Positions 53,574 to 63,100 of a DNA stretch of 64,000 nucleotides are shown here, piece by piece; the stretch's first letter is position 1; each line of letters begins with the position of its first letter. The DNA lies in contig CAKKTE020000188.1 in assembly GCA_920105625.2 (NCBI GenBank), positions 374,001 through 438,000 of the forward strand. Reading direction: 5' to 3'. The notes under the pieces are model-generated. The model made no database searches. It was not told the origin of the DNA and worked only from the letters and a program-made list of their open reading frames with translations. The position numbers and the translations under genes were made by a program. The stretch is from Clusia tigrina (taxonomy: Eukaryota; Arthropoda; Insecta; Diptera; Clusiidae).

Positions 53574-54353
53574 TATCGGTAATGCCGCTCTTGAGGCAAT
53601 GCTAAAAAATTTACCTCACCATCCGTATTTTCTTCAATGGTATCTACCTCCAAGTATACAGGGTCGTTGGTTGAGGTTGGTCTTTGCGTGTCGACGCTCC
53701 TGTGTGAGTTTCGTGTCTGACCTGAGTTATTTTCCCTACGGCTCTGACCTGAGTTATTTTCTCTACGGCTCTGACCACCTCTGATAAATTGGTATTGGTG
53801 TGGTTGGTTTTCGCCCTGTCTAAAGTTATTGGTTTGGTTAGTGTTTGTTAATCTTTTTTGGTTATTATTGTTAAAGTTATTATATTTCTGAATTTGGCTC
53901 ATGCTACTTGTAATGTTCCTTGGTTGATATATGTTAGTATTAAATTTTTTAAAATTCAATTTTCTAAATTTTTCATGGATGATTCTATAATCGTCTAATG
54001 CTTCTGTGAATATTTTGTAGCTAATTCATTTAATGTACATTGTTTGTCAGAATGTGATCTAAAGGGTACATCGATTTTGTCAATGACAATACTGACTATA
54101 TCCCTATCTACACATTTTGGCCTATATAACTGGGGTTTATCCTCGTCATAGCTATATATTTGATTCATCTCGAATTTTGCCTGCCTAGCGTATTCCAATA
54201 ATTCTCTCAAATTACTTACTCTGAGCTCCCTTAACTTTTTTATTACATCTCCGTAGGTCGTTCTTGGCCGGTATTGGTCCAGTAGCTTATATTTGATCTC
54301 GCTCCATGTTGGGTTGGGTCCTAGCTCATTCGTGTTCGTAACGTCGTGGGGTC
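53573..54353 (-). pseudogene. Errant-A gag, C-terminal part
   Basis: 54353-54211 encodes LGPNPTWSEIKYKLLDQYRP and VIKKLREL; 54210-53995 gives MRELLEYARQAKFEMNQI. 53959-53573 in a shifted frame is Asn/Gln/Arg-rich with a repeated RGGQSRRENNSGQ unit, an RG-type tail instead of zinc knuckles, usual for gypsy-group errantiviruses. The N-terminal part is at 58936-59249, beyond the LINE. Confidence 0.85.
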
Positions 54354-54361
54354 AATACGTA
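54354..54361. other. LINE target-site duplication (with 58928-58935)
   Basis: AATACGTA occurs immediately left of the LINE 5' end and again right after its A-rich tail. Eight matching bases. Confidence 0.7.
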
Positions 54362-54424
54362 CTGTGTTTTTCTCTGCAAGTTTGTTTAACAAAACTCACC
54401 TTTTTTCAACATAAACAAAAAATT

Positions 54425-55558
54425 ATGCCGTGTATATGCAAGCAAAAAGTGGAACGCCATCAGGCAAAAATTAAATGCATGTTTTGCAACGAATATTTTC
54501 ATTGCAATTGTGTTAATATTCATGAAAAAGATATTGAATTTATGGTAAAAAATAATTCGTCGTTTAAATGCAATGCCTGTCTGAGTGCGCGACGTTCGTC
54601 TATTCGCTCTCCACCGATTGCCACCGCTACAGCGCAGCCCCGGGCTCCATCGTCTCTACGATCTTCGCCGAATTTTTCTGCTGCCTCGCTTTCCCCTCCT
54701 GCCGCTGAGCAACCAACATTAGAAGCAACGGCGACTAATTCTAATGCATGTACAGCACTGCCAGGCTCAAAAATGGATACACAGCTGGCTTACTCTCAAC
54801 AACAACATCACCGCCCTGAGCAGTCAAAGCAACAACTAACATTACAGCAAGTCCAACGAAGCTGGTCACAGCAGGTTCAACAAGAGGTGCAAAACGATAA
54901 CAATGATTTGCCGCCAAAAGTAATTACGTTGGAGGTTGTTTATAATGAAATAATCTCTTTAAAAAATATGAATGCTAATTGTTGGTCGCAAATAAAAACT
55001 CTTCAAGAAGATAAGAGAATGCTTGAAGAGAAAGTTAGTAATCTTCAAGAAGAGGTAAGCTTCCTACAGCGGAAAAGTAGGGATAAATGTATAGAGATTG
55101 TTGGTGCTCCAGCTGTTAGCAACGCTAATGCTCTTGATTGTGCTCTGAAAATTTTCAATGACGGTTTGAACGTAAATGTAACTGAGACGCAGATTGATGA
55201 TTGTTACGTAAAGCGAATAAAGAACTCCAGGGTTTCCGCATCTGCCGATACGGGGCAAAATATTATATGTGTAAAATTTGTATCTAGTATTTGTAAGAAA
55301 TCAGTTATGAAAAATAAGTATAGGTCCAGAAATAATTTAAACACCAGATTATTTAACTGCGATCGAGTTTCAAATATTTTTATTAATGAATCCCTTTCTT
55401 TTAGGACCAGATCCCTTTTTAATGAATGCCAAAAATTAAAAAAAGATAAGAATTTTAAGTATCTATGGGTTAGTAATGGTAGAGTTTTAATGCGCAAAAA
55501 GGAAGGTGACAATGCTTTGGTGATTAACTCATATGAGGATCTTAATAAAATATTTTAA
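54425..55558 (+). CDS. LINE ORF1: PHD/zinc-finger coiled-coil protein
   Basis: A 377-residue protein from ATG 54425. The open frame upstream reads through Errant-A sequence, so this ATG, just before a Cys-rich module, is the likely start. N-terminal CICKQKV, CMFCNEYFHCNCVNI and KCNACL form a PHD-like Cys/His finger. A Pro/Ser/Gln-rich linker (to about residue 160), a coiled coil (residues about 180-220, IKTLQEDKRMLEEKVSNLQE) and a C-terminal basic domain (KNKYRSRNNLNTRLF, KDKNFKYLWV) typical of CR1-type ORF1 follow. It probably binds LINE RNA. No stops, apparently intact. Confidence 0.85.
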   Translation: MPCICKQKVERHQAKIKCMFCNEYFHCNCVNIHEKDIEFMVKNNSSFKCNACLSARRSSIRSPPIATATAQPRAPSSLRSSPNFSAASLSPPAAEQPTLEATATNSNACTALPGSKMDTQLAYSQQQHHRPEQSKQQLTLQQVQRSWSQQVQQEVQNDNNDLPPKVITLEVVYNEIISLKNMNANCWSQIKTLQEDKRMLEEKVSNLQEEVSFLQRKSRDKCIEIVGAPAVSNANALDCALKIFNDGLNVNVTETQIDDCYVKRIKNSRVSASADTGQNIICVKFVSSICKKSVMKNKYRSRNNLNTRLFNCDRVSNIFINESLSFRTRSLFNECQKLKKDKNFKYLWVSNGRVLMRKKEGDNALVINSYEDLNKIF

Positions 55559-55592
55559 GTTATCTTTATTAGTTTTTACTATTCTCTGAATT

Positions 55593-58586
55593 ATGGAAAA
55601 TTGTGATCCTCATGTAAATTTATTTAATATTCCACTTGCGCTCTGTAAAAATTTTAATTTTCATGACATTTTATCTAACCCAATCAACACAAATAGTTTT
55701 TATGTAATTCATCAAAATATAAGAAGTTTAAGAAAAAATTTTGATAATTTCATACTGCATCTTGAGTCATTTGTTGATAAGCCTGTCTTCATTTTTTTAA
55801 CTGAAATTTGGATTTATGATTATGAATCATCTTTATATAATATTCCGGGATATAAAACTTATACAAACTGTAATAATGATTATGGAGCTGGAGGAGTGGC
55901 TGTTTTTGTAAAGGAGGAATATCAATGTGATTTTTGTTCTTTTAATTTCAAAAGTTCTGATGTGGTGAACATTTCTTGTTTGATTGATAACCTAAGATAC
56001 TCATTCTTTTGTATCTATAGATTTCACGATACTTTAAGTAATGATATATTTTTCGGAGATTTGGATGTCTTTTTGTCAAATGTTAAATCCGATAGTGTTA
56101 TTCTGCTAGGTACCTTCTACAGAATTCATCTCTGGTTGATAAATATTTATTCTTGCTCTCGGCGTATGGTCTTGAATCGTGCATTAATTCACCCACACGT
56201 ATTACAGACAACTCTATTACATGTATTGACCACATTTTTGAGCAGCTCTGTTGCTGATTTAAATTTTTCTGATCATTGCATGACGTGTATACGTTTCGAA
56301 AATGTTGTTTTACCGGGCAAAGCACCTCTGCAGCTTGAAAATGTATTCAATAAAACTGACTTTGTATCATTAAATAATAAACTAATATTTGAATCTTGGG
56401 ATAATGTTTACTACGAGCAAAATCCATCAAAGTCATTTAATATGTTTTTTAACATTTTAGTTGATCACGTTAACTCATGTACTTCAGTTTTAAAAAATCG
56501 CGTTTCCAAGTTAAAAAAATTAAAACCCTGGATGTCTGCTGATCTATTGAAAAAAATTAAAAGTAAAAATAAACTTTTCAAGAAATGTTTTAAACAACCC
56601 AATAACTTGAATGTTAAATCTCGTTACAAAGTGCTTTGTAAGGAAATTTCTTTGGAAGTCTCGACTTGTAAAACTAACTATTACGTTAAAGAATTTAATA
56701 AAATCAGAGGTAATGTTAAAAAAGAATGGCAATTGGTTAATAATATATTACATAAATCTACAGATAATGACAATACCGATTTTGTATATGTTGAAGGAAT
56801 GTCCTTATATGATACTTTCGATAAAGCCAATGCGTTCAATAATTTTTTCGCTAGAATAGGTAGAGATGTGGTTTCTGATGAAGGCGTACACAATTTTGCT
56901 TGCAAATGCTTAGATAATGAACCGTTCTTTCCAAGTAGTTTTTTTTTCGAACCATTGACATCATTTGAGTTGTATAAAATAGTAATGTCTCTTAAAAACT
57001 CTAGCTCATGTTCTGATGTTTATTTTTCTAACGTGTTTGTTAAAAAAATTGTGTTTAATATTGTTGATGTCCTTTGTAATGTCTTTAACACGAGTATAAA
57101 ATTTGGTATATTCCCTGAAGAACTTAAAAAAGCAGTAGTTATTCCACTATTTAAAAAGGGTGATAAATCTGTTTTAAATAACTACAGACCAATCTCATTG
57201 TTGTCGGTTTTTTCAAAAATCTTTGAAAAGGCTGTAAAAACGAGAATGCTGCGGTTCTTAAATAGAAATAAGTTTTTTAACAATTGTCAGTATGGCTTTA
57301 GAGAGGGTTTATCCACTGAAGATGCACTTTTAAATTTTTGCACAAATATTTACAGTGGTTTAAATAATAAAAAAGTTTGTGCAGCTCTCTTTGTGGACAT
57401 TACAAAGGCTTTTGATACTGTCGATCATGAAATATTATTAAAAAAAATATGGAGATGTGGTTTCAGAGGTTCTATGTACTGTTGGTTTCAATCTTATTTA
57501 TCAAATAGAAAGCAAAGAGTAAGAATGGATAACGAGTTTAGCAGTTTTGTTAATATAGATATTGGGGTTCCCCAGGGCTCTGTTTTGGGGCCTATTCTCT
57601 TTCTAATATACATAAACTCTATTTTTGATCAGCATTTTTTGAGTAATACGATAGCTTTTGCGGACGATATGGCATGTACTTTTATCAATGATTCTGCTTT
57701 AAAGGTACATTGCGATATAAATCACGATTTAGAAATTTTGAGGCATTGGTTCTCATCACACAAACTAATTTTGAGTGATAAAACCAAAATTATGTACTTC
57801 AGTGTAGGAGGTGTTGATTTAAGTCTAGGCAATTTTACCTTTCATAGTGCAGGATGTAAAAAATACTTAGTTTGTAAAGATATATGTAATTATTCGTGTC
57901 ATTCAAATACATTTTACGATTCTAATAATTGCTCTTGCAAATATTTTTCTATTGACTGCGTTAAATCATTTAAATATCTCGGGCTACTTCTTGATTGGAA
58001 AATGAACTGGGTGGATCATACATTCGCCCTGAAAAGGTACCTCATGGGTGCTATTAGACATGTATATCTTCTTAAACCGTACTGCTCCTCAAAACTACTT
58101 TTGTGTATCTACCATGGTATTTTTCACTCAAAACTGCAGTATGGGATAGTTTGTTGGGGTGGTACACATGCTTATAAAGTTAATTCTTTGCTTATCGCCC
58201 AAAAACATGTAGTTCGAACTATCTGTAACAAAACACGATTTGAAAGTAGCTTTCCATTGTTCAAAAACTTAAACATTTTACCCATTAAACATTTTTATTT
58301 TTTTAGAGTCTTAAAAGTTTTCTTTATTAGATCCGGTTATTTATTAATAAGAAATAATTCTAGTCACAATTTGAGGGTAAATACTCAAAATTTTGCCAAG
58401 ATTCCGCCCCACAACTTGAATCATTACTTTTCCTTTTATACATGTACGGCACCCAGACTCTTTAATAGTTTACCATATTGTGTTCGTTGTTTGCGTAACA
58501 AAAATGTGTTTTTTTCCAAAGTGAAGTCATGGTTGTTCAATAAGGATTTCAATGTAATTGATACCGTTCTAACTGTTTCCTTATAA
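55593..58586 (+). pseudogene. LINE ORF2: APE endonuclease and RT, with a compensated frameshift
   Basis: A 997-residue open frame. Endonuclease with FYVIHQNIRSLRKNFD, FLTEIWI (catalytic Glu) and NFSDHCMT (SDH). RT with NYRPISLLSVFSKIFEKAVK, CAALFVDITKAFDTVDHEIL, GVPQGSVLGPILFLIYIN and FADDMA. The C-terminal part is the LINE thumb/connection region. Although fully open, residues about 174-218 (56113-56245) do not look like endonuclease. The conserved sequence for that stretch is in the +1 frame, so two opposite small indels bracket it. The expected GDFN block is damaged. Confidence 0.87.
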
Positions 58587-58927
58587 TTTTTATATAATTC
58601 TTTTTAAATTAATTAATATGCATTGTCACCCTTTAATTATCACATCATTTTCAACAAATTTTCTTAATTTATAAATATTTGTAAAACCCTTCTACCCTTC
58701 GAATTTTAAGTTTAATGATTATAAATATTTGTAAGACCCCACACCTTACCTCTATACACCTTTGTATTTATATTAGTGAAACTGCATTCGACACTTGTTC
58801 GTATCGAACAACAGAATGTAGTATTTACTTATCATATCTGTATGTTATTTTTAAGTGTATTTTTAAAATATGTTAACTTTTATACATGTATGATTGGTAA
58901 ATAAATTTATTATTCATTCATTCAAAA
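58587..58927 (+). other. LINE 3' UTR with hairpin and ATTC tail
   Basis: Contains a near-duplicate of ATAAATATTTGTAARACCC (58670 and 58721), a strong stem-loop at 58781-58822 (ACTGCATTC/GAATGTAGT enclosing TTGTTCG/CGAACAA) and the terminal repeat ATTCATTCATTC then A6. A 3' stem plus microsatellite is what the RT of such LINEs recognises for target-primed copying. Confidence 0.75.
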
Positions 58928-58935
58928 AATACGTA

Positions 58936-59249
58936 ATTAGCAGCTTCACCGCTCACTTTGTCGTTTGCCACTATCGACATGGCCAAATTTCTCAATTGCT
59001 GGTCCTCTGGAGGGCATAAGGCAAGGATTGCTTCCACCGAATTAATGAACGCCAATTCGTTGTTGTCCTTATCAAGGCTTTTTAGTTGCCGAAATTGTTG
59101 GGGTATATCCTTTTTTGTTGTCGTTGTTGTTGTTACTGTGGTTGCAATAGTTGTTGTTGTTGTTGCAACTGTTGTTGCATTTGTTCCAGCTGCTGTTGCA
59201 GTTGGTTAATCACCTCCTCTTGTCTGCTGATGACTTGTTCATGCTCCAT
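58936..59249 (-). pseudogene. Errant-A gag, N-terminal part
   Basis: Start codon at 59249-59247 (MEHEQVISRQEEVINQLQQQ), a Gln-rich coiled coil encoded by TTG/CAA repeats, then LDKDNNELAFINSVEAILAL and RNLAMSIVANDKVSGEAANY, the gypsy-group gag start. Cut at 58936 by the LINE. The C-terminal part resumes at 54353. The frame differs by one base across the insertion. Confidence 0.8.
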
Positions 59250-59453
59250 GTTCAAACCTCGGTTGTTGTCGGAAATTCTCTGCCTTCTCATAGATTGTTG
59301 ACGAATAATGTAGAGGTAGTTTTGTGAAAAAAAAGGTCACAATTTCACACTTTATTTTCTTCACTTTATTTAGTCTTTAAAAGCTCAGTAATACCGCCAA
59401 AGTCTTTTATGTATTATATTTTTCTAGCTTTAGCTGGAAAAATTAGGTTCTCC

Positions 59454-59466
59454 GTTGACTGCGCCA
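59454..59466 (-). other. Errant-A primer-binding site, tRNA-Ser-like
   Basis: Plus-strand GTTGACTGCGCCA before the LTR. The last ten bases match the tRNA-Ser primer of the 17.6/297 group as I remember it. Confidence 0.65.
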
Positions 59467-59468
59467 GA

Positions 59469-59887
59469 TACGTGATTTATGATCTTAAGATCTTAATCGA
59501 ACTCAATTAATAAAACTTCAGTTTTTAATTCTAAGAATTAATTTATTAAACCTCGTCTATCGAGTATATTCTTAAAACTAACTATATTTTTTAAATACAT
59601 TTATTTCTGTTCATATAAAAATTCTTTCTAAGCACAAGCAGCGGAAACGTTCAACGACGTTGACGCTGCATATGCTGAGGCTATTGACTTATTTGTTTAT
59701 TGTTTCTTTAAAGTTTATAATTTCCAGCAAAGCAATAATATTTCATTTCGGATCTGCTGGTGTAAGTGGTTTTTATTTAATTTATTTTATTGCTGGTGCA
59801 AGATATTTTTGAATAATAATGTTGATGTCGTCGACCTCAACATTATTATTCGATCCGAGTTGAATGTTGGGGTGAGGGTACGTAACT
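59469..59887 (-). repeat. Errant-A 5' LTR
   Basis: Matches 41863-42282. Plus strand TACGTGATTTA to TACGTAACT. It includes the same perfect inverted repeat (59811-59851). Confidence 0.92.
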
Positions 59888-60595
59888 CGCGCGCTGACGT
59901 TTGGTATAAGCTGCGTCCCATGTATTGCTCATTACGTGCGCAATAAAAATGCCGATGAGTTTGCGCAGCAGTTTCCCCGTGCCGTAGACGCGATTAAGAA
60001 GCATCACTATGTAGACGACTTTATTGATAGCGAGTACAGTGAGCAGGCAGCGTTGCAATTGGCAGAAACGGTAAGAAAAATACACGCAGCAGCAGGTTTT
60101 CATATACGCAACTGGTCTTCAAACTCCACATTCGTGCTAACGCATTTAAGCACCGACCACGCGGTAAGCCAAGAACCGGTCGAGCTGAGCACAAATGAGA
60201 AGATACTTTGAGTATATTGGGACCCAAAAAAGGACGTGTTCAAGTACGCGCTGAAGTTTGCCAGGCTGAAAAGGAATGTTTTATCAGACAACGCGATACC
60301 CACGAAGCGTGAGCTCCTTCAAGTTTTGATGTCTATATTTGATCTGTTAGGATTCAAAGCACAATATACTATTTCACTAAAGATTCTTCTTCAGGAAGTA
60401 TGGCGATCGAACATCGATTGCGATGAAACCCTTCCTGACGAACTGGCTCGGAAGTGGTGCCAGTGGAAGACGATGCTAAAGCAAATAGCAGCGGTTGAAA
60501 TTCCACGATACTTCTCACATTCTTTAAATGAAGCTGATGACGTCGAACTGCATACTTTTGTGGACGCAGGGGAGTATGGCTATGCAGCGGTATGA
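59888..60595 (+). pseudogene. BEL-A RT C-terminal part and RNase H start
   Basis: Resumes BEL-A RT with LTFGISCVPCIAHYVRNKNA, then AIKKHHYVDDFIDSEYSEQA (catalytic YVDD) and AAGFHIRNWSSNS. The stop at 60209 breaks it. 60236-60595 continues in another frame with VLMSIFDLLGFKAQYTI and VELHTFVDAGEYGYAAV (start of RNase H). Confidence 0.9.
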
Positions 60596-61146
60596 ATATT
60601 TCATTGGTGGCAGCAAAGTCCAAGGTAACACCACTAAAGCCTGTATCAATTCCACGGCTCGAGCTACACGCAGCGATCACAGGTGTGCGCCTGGCAAACC
60701 AAATACAAAGCGGTCCTCGATTACGTATATGCAGAAAAGTGTTTTGGACTGATTCTGCTACGGTTTTAAAATGGCTCCGCATGGATCCCAGGCAGTTCCA
60801 GCAATTTCTCATGTACAGAGTCGCTGAAATTCTCGAGCACACCAACCCAGACCAGTGGAAGTGGGTCCCATCAACATCTAACCCGGCAGATCTTGGAACA
60901 AAATCCGAACCCAAAACGTCAGATCATTTGTGGTACAATGGACCTGCTTTTTTAATGAATGCTGAAAACGAGTGGCCATATCGCGACGACTTCGGACCAA
61001 CAAACACAGCCGAAATTAGACATCACCTGCTTCACATTCAAAAGATGGATAAACAGAAGCTGCCCATCAACGTTGAATATTTTTCATCCTGGCGCCGCTT
61101 GTATCGTGGAGAAGCTATAGATATAGAGCAAGAATCAGATCAGTGA
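60592..61146 (+). pseudogene. BEL-A RNase H
   Basis: Frame with AAKSKVTPLKPVSIPRLELH, TDSATVLKWLRMDPRQFQQF and WKWVPSTSNPADLGTK, the usual BEL/Pao RNase H to integrase transition. It overlaps the previous frame by four bases out of phase. Confidence 0.88.
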
Positions 61147-62402
61147 GTGCTCTCCCCGAAAAGCCCACGTTCGAAATAATACAAGCAGTGAAGACGATCC
61201 TCATCAAGCAAGCGCAACTCAGCGAATATTCCCAAAGAAATAATTATCTTGAAAAGTGGTAAGAGTATTGAGAAGAACAGCAAATTAATTTCCTTTAATA
61301 TCTTTCTAGACGATCATGATATCATTCGTGTTAAAGGGCGCACAGAATTTCTAAATCCACACGGCGTGATCATGCTGCCCAGCAACAACAACATCACCTA
61401 TCTGGTCGTCAAGGAGATGCATGGGAAATATCATCACCTTTCCCATGAGACCATTATTAATGATATTAAGGGTCAATATTTCATACCATGGCTGCGTGTG
61501 CTGTATCGTTCTGTTCGAAGCAGCTGCCAACACTGCAAAAATAAAAATTCGATGACGATGACACCTCAAATGGCCGCATTGCCAGCTGCCAGACTTGCGA
61601 GTTTCGAGCGCCCATTCACTTACGTCGGGATTGGCCCAATGTTTGCGGCGGTTGGAAGAAGGCGTGAAAAACGATGGGGCGTTATATTTACCTGCCTCAC
61701 GGTTCGACCGGTGCATATTGAGGTAGCCCACACCTTGGACACTAGCTCCTGTATCCTGTGTACTCGTAATTTCCCAGCGCATCGAGGTGTACCAAAAGAA
61801 ATTTACACGGATAATGGTACAAATTTCAAAGCATCTGCGAAGATTCTGCAAGAAGAGGCCGGGCACGTTGATTTTCCGGAAATCGAAGCCAAGTTCGATG
61901 ACATCCAATGGAAGTTCAACCCACCTGCCGCCCCCCACATGGGTGGCGCTTGGGAGCGGCTAATCAGATCGATAAAAACATTCTAGCAGCAATGTATCCT
62001 GAGCCCAACTTCAACGACGAGACGCTCCGACGTGCACTTTTCGAGGTCGTATATATAATAAATTCGAGATCGTTGACTTTCGTTTCACTGGAGTCGTGTG
62101 ATGATGAAGCTATCACTCCTAACCATCTAATGCTAGGCTCAACCAACGGTTATAAGCCCATTAGGCATGGTGGCGATCTACGAACTCGTTATCATCAAAC
62201 CCGGATATACGTCGACCGATTTTGGCAAAGGTGGCTAAAGGAGTACACGCCTGAACTAACTCGGCGGTCGAAATTGTATACGAAGCAACCACCTCTAAAG
62301 GTCGGCGCCGTCGTGGTCATCGTGGACGACAACCAACCGAGAAACAAGTGGCCAAAAGGTATAGTTCAGGAAGTTGTCATCGCAAAGGATGGCCAGGTAT
62401 GA
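61147..62402 (+). pseudogene. BEL-A integrase
   Basis: 61249-61986: DHDIIRVKGRTEFLN, EMHGKYHHLSHETIINDIKG and CQHCKNKNS (zinc region), RPFTYVGIGPMFAAVGRRRE (first acidic residue changed to Gly, where the family has Asp), IYTDNGTNFKASAKIL (second Asp) and GGAWERLIRSIKTF (Glu). 61908-62402 in another frame: FEVVYIINSRSLTFVS, ITPNHLMLGS and VVIVDDNQPRNKWPKG. The YVGIGP variant suggests the first catalytic Asp is lost. Confidence 0.87.
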
Positions 62403-62520
62403 CGAGCTACAGTGAAGACGCAACATGGCTTGCTAGAGCGCCCTGCAATTAAGATAGCTGTCTTAGACGTCGGTAATCAACTGGAGTAAGCACCTTTGGA
62501 CTCGCTTACGAGGGGGAGAA
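62403..62520 (+). other. BEL-A pol end and polypurine tract
   Basis: The last codons of pol in a broken frame, then GAGGGGGAGAA at about 62510-62520 directly before the LTR start TGTTACC. Confidence 0.75.
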
Positions 62521-62957
62521 TGTTACCGCCAAACGGAGTATTTTAAATTATATGATTTCTATTTTTTCCTACTGGCTGTTCTGCTTATCATAGAATTTTT
62601 GATATGTTTCTCATTACATATGTATATAGTTTTTTCCCCCCTTTTGTCTATACATTCTCTTATACGCATTTATATTTGGTAGCCTTGGAGTAACTGTCAA
62701 AGAATAACGTTTTAAAAAAAATAGCTTACGAGTTTAAAGACTTGGAATAGTACAGTCAGTTCGCGTTTGTAAATTGAGGAAAAAACAAGAATTTTTAAAG
62801 TCGAGGCAAAAACGGTTTAAAACCTTATTTAATTTTTATTAATACGTGTGTAATGTATAGCTTTAACTTTACGAATCAAATATAATTCATTTAAAAATCG
62901 ACCTTCTTTTAAAAACTGGTCGAGCGCGGACCCGGGATTGTGAAACCTCCTTTCACA
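62521..62957 (+). repeat. BEL-A 3' LTR (437 bp)
   Basis: TGTTACCGCCAAACGG to CCTCCTTTCACA. It shows the uninterrupted sequence across the Osv-Y insertion site (GAATAGTACAG). Followed by GCCGG. Confidence 0.92.
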
Positions 62958-63100
62958 GCCGGTAATTACTGTAGTTCTGATTCTGTTTTGTGCTTTGTCT
63001 GGTTTGTTCCATTTGATTTTGGTTGTATTGTCTCGGTGTGTTATACTGTGGTCGATTGTGTTGGTGATTATTTGTGTTGTGGTAATTGTTGTTGTTTGTA
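62958..63100 (-). pseudogene. Errant-B gag, C-terminal tail
   Basis: Minus-strand translation is Asn/Gln/His/Arg-rich (NNHQHNRPQYNTPRQYNQNQ), the tail composition of errantivirus gag. The protease of the same element continues at 30438 beyond BEL-A. It is cut at 63101 by LTR-Z. Confidence 0.65.

Larger units (their letters stand above)
54362..58927 (+). mobile_element. CR1-superfamily LINE in the Errant-A gag
   Basis: About 4.57 kb: a 5' UTR of about 60 bp, ORF1 with a zinc finger and coiled coil, a 34-bp gap, ORF2 with endonuclease and RT, a 340-bp 3' UTR with a hairpin, and a tail ATTCATTCATTCAAAAAA. No RNase H. The short 3' microsatellite in place of poly(A), the ORF1 finger and the RT type fit the CR1/Daphne/Crack group. 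The exact clade is not resolved. It is full-length at both ends with an 8-bp target duplication. Confidence 0.85.
41863..59887 (-). mobile_element. Errantivirus 'Errant-A' (gypsy group with env), in the BEL-A RT
   Basis: LTRs 41863-42282 and 59469-59887 enclose a minus-strand provirus with gag, protease-RT, RNase H, integrase and env. It is interrupted by a 412/mdg1-like element (44474-51166) and a CR1-like LINE (54362-58927), leaving about 6.8 kb of its own sequence. LTRs begin AGTTACGTACCC in element sense, the AG(T) start of gypsy-group errantiviruses. The primer site is tRNA-Ser-like. No target duplication is visible (flanks GGAGTG and CGCGCG). Confidence 0.9.
30439..62957 (+). mobile_element. 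BEL/Pao retrotransposon 'BEL-A', split by two nested insertions
   Basis: The plus-strand element is about 6.1 kb once the insertions 30643-38954 and 41863-59887 are discounted. LTRs are 30439-30642 plus 38959-39165, and 62521-62957. Flanks are ACCGG (30434-30438) and GCCGG (62958-62962), an imperfect 5-bp target duplication. It lies in Errant-B between the end of gag (62958-63100) and protease (30438 downward). Gag, protease, RT, RNase H and integrase pieces are all present but broken. Confidence 0.88.
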
